The notes below the pieces were generated by a model. The model did no database searches, was not told the origin of the DNA, and worked only from the letters and a program-made list of their open reading frames with translations. A stretch of 64,000 nucleotides of DNA from Erythrobacter longus (lineage in GTDB: Bacteria; Pseudomonadota; Alphaproteobacteria; Sphingomonadales; Sphingomonadaceae), in the NCBI RefSeq assembly GCF_000715015.1, contig NZ_JMIW01000001.1, positions 682,001 to 746,000 of the forward strand. Reading direction: 5' to 3'. Position 1 is the first letter of the stretch. Each line of letters begins with the position of its first letter. Shown one piece after another: positions 35,766 through 45,219 of this stretch. Position numbers and translations under genes: made by a program.

Positions 35766-37013
35766 ATGAGCAAGAGACTTTTCGAAACCTTTCTGAAAAA
35801 GGGCATTAAGCATGGTAAGCTTGGTGTAGTGTACGCCGATGGCAGCTGCGCTGTGCACGGCGAGCCTGCTGACGGCTTTCCAGAGATCGTCGTGCGAATG
35901 GCAGACGATAGGGTGCCGCGCGACATCATCATGGACCCGCGCATTGGTGCCGCAGAAGCCTTCATGGACGGACGCCTTATCATCGAAGAAGGCGATGTGA
36001 TGGGGCTCATCACATTGCTGCGGGCGAACAGCAAGTGGGAAAAAGGCGGAAATATCTCGCGGCCAAAGCTTTCGCGCAAACTCGTCAACAAAGCCGCCTT
36101 CGCCTTTGAGCAGGTCAACAGTGCGATCCGTTCAAAAGACAATGTTGCGCACCATTATGACATCGGGAACGATCTCTATGCCTTGATGCTGGATGATGAG
36201 CATTGGCAGTATTCCTGCGCCTACTGGCCAAATGACGATATGACCCTGGGCGAAGCACAGACAGCGAAGCTGGCGCATATTGCGGCCAAACTGGCGCTCG
36301 AACCGGGGCAAAAAGTCCTCGACATCGGGTGCGGCTGGGGCGGCATGACGATTTTCCTTGCCAAGCACCATGATGTCCACGTGACCGGCATAACCCTGTC
36401 AGAAGAACAAGCCACCCTCGCCCGCGAACGGGTTGAGGATGCGAGCGTTGGGGAAAAGGTCTCGATCGAACTCGTTGACTACCGCGACTTTGCAAAAGCT
36501 GGCCGCAAATTCGACCGCATCGTCTCTGTCGGCATGTTCGAACATGTCGGCAAAGCTCAGTTTGAAACCTTCTTCCAGGCGTGCGCCAACCTGCTTACCG
36601 ACCAAGGCGTGATGCTGCTGCACACGATTGGCCGTATGGGTACACCGGGGATGACCGATGCCTTCACGCGCAAATACATCTTCCCCGGCGGCTATATCCC
36701 CTCGCTTTCCGAGACGATGATGGCGAGCGAGAAATATCGATTGATGGCAACCGACATCGAGATTTTGCGCATCCACTATGCCAAGACCATCCGCCAATGG
36801 TACGCCAACTGCATGGCGCACCGCGACGCGATCATCGACATGTATGATGAGCGCTTCTTCAAAATGTGGACCTTCTATCTTGCAGGCGCCGCGACCGTGT
36901 TTGAGTACGGCGGAATGTGCAATTTCCAGATCCAATACACACGTGACCGGCACGCCCTCCCGCTCACACGGGACTATATTGGCGAAACAGAAAAGACCCT
37001 TCTGGGCGGTTGA
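35766..37013 (+). CDS. cfa: Cyclopropane-fatty-acyl-phospholipid synthase
   Basis: A 415-residue enzyme that adds a methylene group from SAM across cis double bonds in membrane phospholipids. All landmarks are present: HHYDIGNDLYALML, QYSCAYWPNDD with the conserved Cys, VLDIGCGWGGMTIFLA, SVGMFEHVGKAQF, LLHTIGRMG and RKYIFPGGYIPSLSE. It is the second of two tandem homologues, 112 bases after the first. The canonical active-site residues suggest this copy is the true CFA synthase. A foldback repeat follows immediately. Confidence 0.92.
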   Translation: MSKRLFETFLKKGIKHGKLGVVYADGSCAVHGEPADGFPEIVVRMADDRVPRDIIMDPRIGAAEAFMDGRLIIEEGDVMGLITLLRANSKWEKGGNISRPKLSRKLVNKAAFAFEQVNSAIRSKDNVAHHYDIGNDLYALMLDDEHWQYSCAYWPNDDMTLGEAQTAKLAHIAAKLALEPGQKVLDIGCGWGGMTIFLAKHHDVHVTGITLSEEQATLARERVEDASVGEKVSIELVDYRDFAKAGRKFDRIVSVGMFEHVGKAQFETFFQACANLLTDQGVMLLHTIGRMGTPGMTDAFTRKYIFPGGYIPSLSETMMASEKYRLMATDIEILRIHYAKTIRQWYANCMAHRDAIIDMYDERFFKMWTFYLAGAATVFEYGGMCNFQIQYTRDRHALPLTRDYIGETEKTLLGG

Positions 37014-37019
37014 AAGTAG

Positions 37020-37251
37020 CTAGGCTCAGGACCTATTAATCCCACCTTCGAGGTTTGAAGCAAAATGGCCTTGTGCAAGGAGTAAAGAGGACCTATTAAT
37101 CCCACCTTCGAGGTTTGAAGCAAAATGGCCTTGTGCAAGGAGTAAAGGCGCAGGAGTACCGGCGGTCTTTCAAACCTTTATGACGCAGCACGGGGCCATT
37201 TTGGTCAAATCCCTACGGGACGACGGAGGGATTAATAGGTCCTGAGCCTAG
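37020..37251. mobile_element. Foldback MITE-like element with 24-bp terminal inverted repeats
   Basis: Perfect 24-bp terminal inverted repeats at 37020-37043 and 37228-37251, beginning CTAGGCTCAGG. The left arm is tandemly duplicated as two identical 60-base units (37028-37087 and 37088-37147). Inner arms also pair: CAAAATGGCC (37121-37130) with 37194-37203, and AGGTTTGAA (37111-37119) with 37169-37177. There is no ORF. It lies between convergent genes; the last codon and TAG stop of the acyltransferase fall in the right repeat. It could also act as a terminator. Confidence 0.75.
37028..37147. repeat. Two identical 60-base direct repeats
   Basis: Units 37028-37087 and 37088-37147 are identical over all 60 bases (each begins AGGACCTATTAATCCC and ends AAGGAGTAAAG). 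They form the duplicated left arm of the foldback element. Confidence 0.95.
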
Positions 37252-38606
37252 GCCGCCTTCTCCCGCCGCCGCGCGATGAATTCATAGACCGGACCAAACC
37301 CGAGCAGCGCTGCGCCCACAAATGGGGCGGCCACCACCCATATGCGCAGGCCTGTGATCCCTTCCGGGCTCGCAATGGTGATGCCCGCTGTGCAGCCGAG
37401 CCCGATACAGATCAGCAGCACGCCTGCGACAACCCGCGCGCGCGGAACAGTGCGGCCACCTCTGATCGGCCTGAATGTGCGCTCATGCTTTGCAAAGACC
37501 GCGATGAAGGGAAGCAACGCCGCAATGTAAATGCCAAGCCAAAGCGGGCGCGATGACCACCATTCACCGGTGCCCGGAACGCTGTCCAACCCGATCCCGC
37601 CAAGCGCGATCCACACGAATGTCATCACCAGCACAAAGGCGGTGAGGTGCCACAAGAACACCGTCATAATCATTCCGTTCATCAACACTGTCGCGGTCCA
37701 AACACCGACTTTGTCCAGCATCCGGCGGCCCGCAGGCTCAAGCGCGAGCACCAGCCCCACCTGCACCACACCCAGCGCCAGAAGCGCGAAGGTCGGTGGC
37801 AGCGAGTTGGAGAACCCGTCGGGCGCTGACACCATTGAAACCGGATAGAACCCGTAAACGGTGACAGAAATCAGAACACCAAGACCAATCGCAAACCACG
37901 CGATGGCGGACAGGCGGCTATCGAACTTCCCGTCCCTCCACGCAAAACCCAGCTGGTGGATCGCAAGGAACACCCACAGGAAATTGGTGAAACTGATGTA
38001 AGGCACGCTGTGCTCAAACCTCAGCCAATCGACCATAGCCGTGACAGGAACAAGAACCGCAAAGCTGAGCCAGCCGAACCGCTTCCACGCCTTCATGGCA
38101 AGCGGCGTGCAGGCCGTGACCAACAGGTAAACCGCCAGGAACCACACTGGGATAAGCGCCGCTTCTGTCGCCATGCGGATTTGATCACGGGGAAAGGCCA
38201 CTTGTGTGAGCACCACGGCGATAACCGCCCAGACCAACAAAACCGGAAAAGTTGGCGCAATCAGCCGCTGTACGCGCGCAGCCAGCCAATCGCGGTAAAC
38301 GCCTGTCTGTCCGGGCTCAGCTTTTCGCAAGGTCCCCTCCCAGCTCACCGAATTGGAATAGCCGCCAACGAGGAAAAACACGGGCATCACTTGGAAACCC
38401 CATGTCAGCCAATGCGTCCATTGCGATGTTTCGATCAGATCGCCGCGTTGCAGCGCGCCGGCGTCATCAACGTAAAGCCCCGCCATCAACCAATGGCCGA
38501 AAACCACAGCAAGAATGGATACCGCCCGGAGAAAATCGACCCAGCGATTGCGCTCTGGCGGCGTCATTTGCGCCATCTCGCGCGCTTTGTTCCACATAGC
38601 TAACAC
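37248..38606 (-). CDS. Acyltransferase family 3 membrane protein
   Basis: A 452-residue membrane protein with about ten hydrophobic helices. The family start is WVDFLRAVSILAVVFGHWLM, with the likely catalytic His, followed by FFLVGGYSNSVSW. These enzymes O-acylate sugars, lipids or glycans in the envelope. The GTG at 38606 is favoured because GGAGAG lies 6 bases upstream; an ATG three codons later is too far. The stop codon TAG is formed by the terminal repeat of the adjacent foldback element, so the C-terminus may have been altered by its insertion. Confidence 0.88.
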   Translation of the reverse strand: MLAMWNKAREMAQMTPPERNRWVDFLRAVSILAVVFGHWLMAGLYVDDAGALQRGDLIETSQWTHWLTWGFQVMPVFFLVGGYSNSVSWEGTLRKAEPGQTGVYRDWLAARVQRLIAPTFPVLLVWAVIAVVLTQVAFPRDQIRMATEAALIPVWFLAVYLLVTACTPLAMKAWKRFGWLSFAVLVPVTAMVDWLRFEHSVPYISFTNFLWVFLAIHQLGFAWRDGKFDSRLSAIAWFAIGLGVLISVTVYGFYPVSMVSAPDGFSNSLPPTFALLALGVVQVGLVLALEPAGRRMLDKVGVWTATVLMNGMIMTVFLWHLTAFVLVMTFVWIALGGIGLDSVPGTGEWWSSRPLWLGIYIAALLPFIAVFAKHERTFRPIRGGRTVPRARVVAGVLLICIGLGCTAGITIASPEGITGLRIWVVAAPFVGAALLGFGPVYEFIARRREKAA

Positions 38607-38787
38607 TAAGGTCTCTCCGATCCCGCTCTTCTATACCGCTCGTCTATCCCAATCGCCTATCAAAGCGTGCAGAAAATATTGGTGGCGCGCGGCCCCCTTG
38701 CAAGTTTAAGGGGCATCTGAACTGTGCAATAAGAGCCTGCTTCCCCTAAGAAATCGCTCTTGAATATTGATGAACAAAGGCTCCCAA

Positions 38788-40002
<1,215 letters not shown>

Positions 40003-40173
40003 ACCGATTTGAGCATATCGACTCCGATTCGGACGAACTTTTGCGAGTCGTTTTAGGCTATTTCTCGGGCTAGTAATTTCGTTTAAGCCGAACTTTCCGA
40101 ATAGAACCAAGCCGGAATCCTATCAGAGCCAATAGTTCCCGCTTTGACCAAGTAAATGCGACAAGGCGTTGAG

Positions 40174-40216
40174 TTGTCCACCGATGTCCACAAGTGATCT
40201 GGGCAAAAGTGGATAA
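40174..40216. promoter_or_regulatory. Cluster of DnaA-box-like 9-mers
   Basis: TTGTCCACC (40174), ATGTCCACA (40184) and AGTGGATAA (40208, the complement of TTATCCACT) lie within 43 bases; each differs from TTATCCACA at one or two positions. A fourth, CTGTCCACG, lies at 40354. The clustering is seen directly; DnaA binding is inferred. Confidence 0.35.
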
Positions 40217-40883
40217 GTCGCTCTTGCGCGGCTTGCGAAAAGCCGAATTCGGGCCCAATTTCAAATTGTCTTCGGGACGAGAAAGACTTCGAAAAAGGAA
40301 CCGCAAGGCTCTGATTTCAGGAAGGTTTTTTCGAAACAAGGACACGGTTGTTGCTGTCCACGCAACTCTTGAGAAAAGACATGCATAAGACCTCGGTCAA
40401 GTGCGAGTCCGATCATTGAAAGAGAGGCGAAGCAAAACAATCGTTCAAGGCCGAAATAATGGCTGGCAATAGCTGATGGGTAAGAGCCTTTAGGGGCGAC
40501 CACTTACCAGTGCTTGACTTGCCAACACCAGAATTGCGGTCTCGGCTATGCCAAGCGGCAGGTCCAAACAAGGGAAAGGCTTCGGCCAGACCTGAGGACG
40601 GGCAGGCAATGCGAAGCAAAGTCGGATGCCGGCGCGAGCGTCGGTGAGGAACCCGCGAAGCAAGGCGGCGATGGAAGGCGAAAGCTCGCAAGAGCAGAAA
40701 CTGAAAGACGCAGCTGGACGCGGATTATACACCGATTGCCAAGTGTGCATCGGGACATGCGAGAGGCGAGGCTTGCCGAACCAAACGCAAGAAACGAAGC
40801 GCCCACGCGCAGGTGAGAGTGGGGTCGGCAGCAATGCCGGCCCCATTTGCATTGGGCCCCAGGTTGGCGTTCGGGTCCATGTG

Positions 40884-40933
40884 CCCGAACCCCTCACCCG
40901 AATCCCTCACCCGAATCCTTACCCGAATCCTTA
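40884..40933. repeat. Short tandem repeat, CCCGAATCC-type, four units
   Basis: Two 13-base units (CCCGAACCCCTCA, CCCGAATCCCTCA) followed by two identical 12-base units (CCCGAATCCTTA). It lies in the gene-poor region before the rlpA-like gene. Confidence 0.85.
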
Positions 40934-41079
40934 CCGTCGGCTCCTTGTTTCTGGACCTTGCTCTTTCCTACATCAGCTCAATCTGATTGAGTTCTTTGCG
41001 CTGGAATGAAAGCTGAAAACGGCCAGCAGAGCTCAGCGCAATAGTAATTTATGCTGCATTTGTGTATCGATTGGCCGCA

Positions 41080-41718
41080 ATGGGAGAGAGATCGAACCTT
41101 TCGCGGGCACCAGCCCGGCCCTTTGCAAAAGGGCGCGGCCGTATCCGCATAGCGCAGTCTTTGACGCTTGCAGGTTGCTTGCTTCTAGCGCCGCTCAGCG
41201 CCTCATCGGCGCAAACGACCGACCTCTCCGCGCAATTCACAGCCACAACCGAGCCGGGTCTTTCAGCGACTGAAACCGATGCTTTTGCGCAGCCATTCGA
41301 AGACGCATTTGCCCCTCTCGAACAAGAGCTCATCGACGTTGACCTTGCTCTTCCGAACACAGCAGTGGACCTTGGAACTTTCGAGGCACCGCTTGAAGAG
41401 GAGCCTGATGAAAACGTTGGGTTGGACCTCGGAACGGGGGTTGCCTCTTACTACGGGCGCAAATTTCACGGGCGGCGCACAGCAAATGGTGAACGCTTCG
41501 ACATGAACGCCATGACCGCCGCTCACAAGACGCTTCCCTTTGGAACGCGTGTCAGGGTCACAAACCAGCGCAATGGCCGCTCCGTAACGGTCCGCATCAA
41601 CGACCGCGGACCATTCATCCGTGGGCGCACCATAGATCTCTCGCGCGCAGCAGCTGAGGAACTGGGTATGATTTCAAGCGGTCACGCTCAGGTCGAGCTC
41701 GACGTCTTAGCCCGCTAG
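41080..41718 (+). CDS. rlpA: RlpA-like septal ring lytic transglycosylase
   Basis: A 212-residue exported protein starting at the ATG at 41080; a GTG six codons upstream is possible. A basic N-terminus and a hydrophobic leader ([17 protein letters not shown]) precede an acidic linker, then a double-psi beta-barrel: [45 protein letters not shown] and [15 protein letters not shown]. This is the RlpA core, which cleaves or binds naked glycan strands at the septum. No SPOR domain is present, so it is a short form. Confidence 0.88.
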   Translation: MGERSNLSRAPARPFAKGRGRIRIAQSLTLAGCLLLAPLSASSAQTTDLSAQFTATTEPGLSATETDAFAQPFEDAFAPLEQELIDVDLALPNTAVDLGTFEAPLEEEPDENVGLDLGTGVASYYGRKFHGRRTANGERFDMNAMTAAHKTLPFGTRVRVTNQRNGRSVTVRINDRGPFIRGRTIDLSRAAAEELGMISSGHAQVELDVLAR

Positions 41719-41746
41719 AGTCAGAAGCGAACCGGATTTCGCTGCT

Positions 41747-42133
41747 TCAACTCCCCCAATCTGACGAACCGCCGCTTTCCTCGCCCCACCCATTGTCGCC
41801 CGCAAGTGAACTGTCGCTGCCTTGCGCATTCCAGACGGCCTCCGCCTCATATGCCGATACGACGGGCGCCATGCACTGATCATAGAACGCTTCCGCCTCG
41901 CTTTCGCGAAGCTCGAACTCACCACGCGCCTCAAGCGTTGCGCGCCCCTGGCGGTACATGCATTTGCACCCCGAACGGCTTTTGTGTGAGGGCAATCCTG
42001 CTTTCGCCAGTTCGTTTGTGCAAAAGGTGACGTACTCGCTCTCGCTCTTGAAACGCTGGTCCGGTCCGCCCGCTGCCATAATGCCGACAACGCCCACAAC
42101 CACCAGCCCGATCGCGCCCCAATACCCGTTCAC
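41747..42133 (-). CDS. Small membrane-anchored protein of unknown function
   Basis: A 128-residue protein from a GTG at 42133, supported by GAGGGG 8 bases upstream; a longer frame starts at 42280. One N-terminal membrane helix (YWGAIGLVVVGVVGIMAAGG) precedes a domain with four Cys (TFCTNEL, GCKCMYRQG, YDQCMAP), a spacing that could bind metal or form disulfides. The C-terminus is Gly/Ser/Trp-rich (NGWGEESGGSSDWGS). It is convergent with rlpA. No family recognised. Confidence 0.6.
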   Translation of the reverse strand: MNGYWGAIGLVVVGVVGIMAAGGPDQRFKSESEYVTFCTNELAKAGLPSHKSRSGCKCMYRQGRATLEARGEFELRESEAEAFYDQCMAPVVSAYEAEAVWNAQGSDSSLAGDNGWGEESGGSSDWGS

Positions 42134-42301
42134 TGTCAATCCCCTCTTTCCAGACCTCACAAAGCTACGATCAGGGCATTGCGTTTGGGTTAACCCAGCC
42201 GTGTCACCCTGCCCACGCCCGGCACCACCGCTTGACAAGCCAAGCGCGGAGAGGAACGCTATTGCCCGTCGCTCGTACATTCAGCGAAAAGGGGCAAAAG
42301 C

Positions 42302-42943
42302 TTGGAAGGCTTCAACTTTCTACTAGAGGCGTTCATCCTCCTCATGGGCCTTGCCATGGCGCAGGTTCTGGGCGGCTTTGCCCGCGTCCTCAAGCTCAGA
42401 ACCCGCAGGCGAGCCAGGAATCTCAGGGGCATCGACGACACCAACGCAGTGCGCATCGGCCTTCTCACCCCGCTGCTTGGTCTGTTCGTCATCGTCGACC
42501 AATCGACCTTTTTCCTCCACATGTTCAGCTTTCGCGAGGTCATGCCCTTCAACGGCGGCACGGTGATGGGCATCCTCCTGACCATCGGCTGGTACTATCT
42601 GATCGCAGCGATGACCTTCCCGGACGAGCCCGGCCTCTGGCCCGATTTCGACGAGTGGTTCTGGCAGCAGAAACGCTTTGTCGTAGGCGGCGTTATCGGA
42701 GTGAACGTGCTCAGCACCGCGGCCCAGTTCGCTTTCATCACGTCGGAGCAGAACGCCAAGGCCATTGAATCGATGACCCCGCTAACCGGCGTGGCGCAGC
42801 TGTTTGCCTTTGCCGCCCTGCCCATGATGATCTGGCTGTTCTTCAGCAAGAGCGCCCGCGTGTGCCAGTTCCTGCTGATCGGCATATTGCTGTGCACCGG
42901 CATTTTCGGCGCTCTCACTTTCACCACACAGCAACCCGGTTAA
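42302..42943 (+). CDS. Multi-pass membrane protein of unknown function
   Basis: A 213-residue protein with a TTG start preceded by AAGGGG. About five membrane helices are visible, including FLLEAFILLMGLAMAQVLGG, GLLTPLLGLFVIVDQ, GILLTIGWYYLIAAMTFP, RFVVGGVIGVNVLSTAA and FLLIGILLCTGIFGALTF. It resembles orphan sphingomonad membrane proteins and no domain name is offered. It stands alone between two divergent or convergent neighbours. Confidence 0.65.
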   Translation: MEGFNFLLEAFILLMGLAMAQVLGGFARVLKLRTRRRARNLRGIDDTNAVRIGLLTPLLGLFVIVDQSTFFLHMFSFREVMPFNGGTVMGILLTIGWYYLIAAMTFPDEPGLWPDFDEWFWQQKRFVVGGVIGVNVLSTAAQFAFITSEQNAKAIESMTPLTGVAQLFAFAALPMMIWLFFSKSARVCQFLLIGILLCTGIFGALTFTTQQPG

Positions 42944-43031
42944 GCTCCTGAAAACCCGCGATTAACACCAAGTTTTGACACACTTGACACACTGTCCAGG
43001 GCCAAAAAAGTCGCACCCCCCGCACGCCCCC

Positions 43032-43538
43032 CTATTCCGTCGCCAATTCGCCGCGCTCCGGTGCCCATTCACCGCGCTCCGGCGCATCACCCAGCACCTC
43101 CAGCTGCTGGTCAAAGCCATAGGTCGCCTCCACCACCCGCCGGTCCTGCTCCAGCCGGTCCAGCCGCCCCAAGTGTGCCAGCAGCAGGCGCGAATCGTAC
43201 CGCGTGCGCGTCGCCACCTCTTCGCCGTGATAAAAGACGGTCTCCTGCGTCCCGTTAAGCGCGCGGTCGGCCAGCACCTCTTCGACCTGCGGGCGCGCGC
43301 ACAAAAGCGCTGCATCCCACAATTCGGAGAACAACAGGCACTCGCGCCGCATCCGGTACGCGGCCGAGCGCGACACCCCCACCGCCCGAGCCGCCTCCCG
43401 CACATTCCCCCACTGCGCCAGCACCCGCAAAAACTGCGCCTGAAGCTTGCGGGGAAAGCCCTTGCTCGTGGGAAGCTGCTCGCGGGCTTGCGCAAGGACG
43501 GGGGAGAAGTTTTGTGCGCGGTCGGACGTTTGAGGCAT
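43032..43538 (-). CDS. HTH protein resembling phage terminase small subunit
   Basis: A 168-residue DNA-binding-type protein starting at the ATG at 43538 (MPQTSDRAQNF); a longer frame reaches 43634. The helix-turn-helix segment FLRVLAQWGNVREAARAVGVSRSAAYRMRR resembles the N-terminal domain of terminase small subunits and similar sphingomonad HTH proteins. The middle has the recurrent pattern TVFYHGEEVATRTRYDSRLLLAHLGRLDR. No large terminase or portal gene is nearby, so it is an orphan. GC content looks very high and it borders the repeat island. Confidence 0.6.
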   Translation of the reverse strand: MPQTSDRAQNFSPVLAQAREQLPTSKGFPRKLQAQFLRVLAQWGNVREAARAVGVSRSAAYRMRRECLLFSELWDAALLCARPQVEEVLADRALNGTQETVFYHGEEVATRTRYDSRLLLAHLGRLDRLEQDRRVVEATYGFDQQLEVLGDAPERGEWAPERGELATE

Positions 43539-43630
43539 GGGGGCGGCTCCGGCTGGGGATTTGGGAGCCGGGGTATTTACGCGCAAAGCGCGGTGTAGGA
43601 AAACTCGAAGGTCGAGCGCCGTCCAAGTGC

Positions 43631-44113
43631 CCAACCCCTCCCGCTTGCGGGAGGGGAGCGAGACTTACTGAGCCGAAGGCGAAGCTAGTCGCAGCGGGGT
43701 GGGCCGCCATCCTGCCCCCTCGTCCGTCATCCTGAACGCCCCCACCGTCATCCTGAACGCACCCACCGTCATCCTGAACTTGTTTCAGGATAACCCACCA
43801 CCGTCATTGCGAGGAGCAAAGCGACGCTGCAATCCAGAGCTGTGGCGTGCGCCGCCCTGGATTGCTTCGCTCCGCTCGCAATGACGAAAATGCCCAAACC
43901 GTCACCCCGGCCCCCGAGCCGGGGTCCAGAGCCACAAAGCACCGAGCCCAGCCGCCCTAGACCCCAGCCCCAGAGATTTCAGGCGCTGGGGTGACGAGGT
44001 TGTGTTTTGTGGAAACAGACCACCAAGCCAAGCCCACCCCCAACCCCTCCCGCTTGCGGGAGGGGAACGAGACTTCGCGAGCCGCTAGGCAAGCGCTCAT
44101 CACAGCGGGGTGA
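43631..44113. repeat. Island of REP-like hairpins and short repeats
   Basis: Two copies of a roughly 70-base unit (43631-43703 and 44040-44113) share the perfect hairpin CCCCTCCCGC-TT-GCGGGAGGGG. Between them are three 21-base-spaced copies of CCGTCATCCTGAAC (43724, 43745, 43766), a long inverted repeat (43802-43813 with 43875-43886, CGTCATTGCGAG type), and two further GC hairpins near 43906 and 43960. These match dispersed intergenic repeats common in alphaproteobacteria. The region holds no gene. Confidence 0.8.
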
Positions 44114-44139
44114 GAAGGTTCCGACCACGCCCTAGATGG

Positions 44140-45219
44140 TCACGTAATGTCAACAGTCTGGCACCACCTTAGAACTCGTGACAAACCCCGATTGAAAACT
44201 TCGGGTGCCAAGTCTTCAAGTGGCACGGCTCCGCTCTTTGTTATCCATTTCGGACGTCGTCCGTGTGCAGCATCCCCGCGAGCAATCCAGATAGCTCGCA
44301 GCTGCTCAAAAGTTTCTGGTTCTTCATCCCTTAAGTTTCTTCCAAACAAAGTACCCAATCCAATTGAAAGGTGCTTTAGCAAGTCAGTTTCTGAAGTATT
44401 GAAGTCTGATTTCTTCTTGCCTGCTTTGTCGAGAATTTGATCGCGCAAACTCTCGATTGCGCCGCACCCAAGGACACAACTTCCGAAGTAATCTCGAGAA
44501 GCAAAGTTATGGTAGGCCTGAAGCTCCAATGTGCGCCATGAACTAGATTGCTTGAAGCCGATATAATTCGATGCCTTCTTCCAAAGCGCTGCGTCGAGAG
44601 GTACTAAATCATCACTCGCAGTTCTGACTCCGCAGATCGGAATGGCCGAGCCTTCTAAGGTGCTTTCCGCATTTACGGGGATGATAAAATGAAGCGCGCC
44701 GGTCACTGCTTCATAAGACCGTCCCCCCCACCACTGACCAGTTAGGTTGCGAACTCCGTCAAGCAGCGGTTCAACAACGTATTTTGGCACCTTCTCGTAG
44801 AAGTCGGTCAGATCATTTGTAAATACCCGAACTCTAAGCGAGTCTGCCGGGAGAACCTTGGCTTCATCCGCAAGCTGATCACCTTCTCCGTAACCGCCAT
44901 AGAATTGAATTGAGGCACTTGCATCAGCGTTAGTTTCCGGTTGCGCAGCTACTTGAAGTGGGAACTGCATATCAAAATCTGGCATGAACTTGTTTGCATT
45001 GACCAGATTGAATTGAGGATTTGCACGAAAACTCGGGTGCGAAAGCCTAAATGGCTGGCCGACAATTATTTTTGTCCCGTCCAAATCAAGCTCAAGTTCT
45101 GGAAGCTCTTCGTTGATTAAGAGGACGCCACTAAAGCTAAAGAACAACTCAAAATACTCTGCATTATTCCTTGCTATGGTTGGACTCTTGGATGTCACGA
45201 ATTTTTCGATATCAAACAT
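44140..45219 (-). CDS. Unknown protein with HEPN-like C-terminal motif
   Basis: A 359-residue soluble protein from the ATG at 45219 (MFDIEKFVTSKSP); a frame upstream to 45318 is possible. The N-terminal half is beta-rich (FSFSGVLLINEELPELELDLDG). The C-terminal half is helical and ends in FEQLRAIWIARGDAAHGRRP, where R-G-D-A-A-H fits the R-x4-6-H RNase motif of HEPN domains such as the ApeA type. Base composition is clearly more AT-rich than the flanks, and repeats bound it on both sides, suggesting acquisition. An abortive-infection or RNase role is inference only. Confidence 0.6.
   Translation of the reverse strand: MFDIEKFVTSKSPTIARNNAEYFELFFSFSGVLLINEELPELELDLDGTKIIVGQPFRLSHPSFRANPQFNLVNANKFMPDFDMQFPLQVAAQPETNADASASIQFYGGYGEGDQLADEAKVLPADSLRVRVFTNDLTDFYEKVPKYVVEPLLDGVRNLTGQWWGGRSYEAVTGALHFIIPVNAESTLEGSAIPICGVRTASDDLVPLDAALWKKASNYIGFKQSSSWRTLELQAYHNFASRDYFGSCVLGCGAIESLRDQILDKAGKKKSDFNTSETDLLKHLSIGLGTLFGRNLRDEEPETFEQLRAIWIARGDAAHGRRPKWITKSGAVPLEDLAPEVFNRGLSRVLRWCQTVDIT

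Larger units (their letters stand above)
40003..41079. other. Gene-poor region of about 1.08 kb
   Basis: No ORF here has a convincing protein character on either strand. Seen in it: DnaA-box-like sequences at 40174-40216 and 40354-40362; a purine-rich half from about 40500; a hairpin at 40826-40849 (GGGGTCGGC with GCCGGCCCC); and a four-unit short tandem repeat at 40884-40933. No known structured RNA (RNase P, SRP, tmRNA) signature was found. Confidence 0.6.

Noticed and set aside
37028-37147. Two direct repeats considered as a CRISPR fragment
   Set aside because: The 60-base units are contiguous with no spacer, and the whole is part of a foldback element; no cas genes are in the window.
40019-40054. 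Possible argG terminator (CGACTC...GAGTCGTTTT)
   Set aside because: The stem is only six base pairs with a 20-base loop, too weak to call.
40490-40897. 135-residue minus-strand ORF in the gene-poor region
   Set aside because: Composition is Ser/Pro/Leu/Cys-rich with no ribosome site and no recognisable domain; overlapping ORFs exist in other frames.
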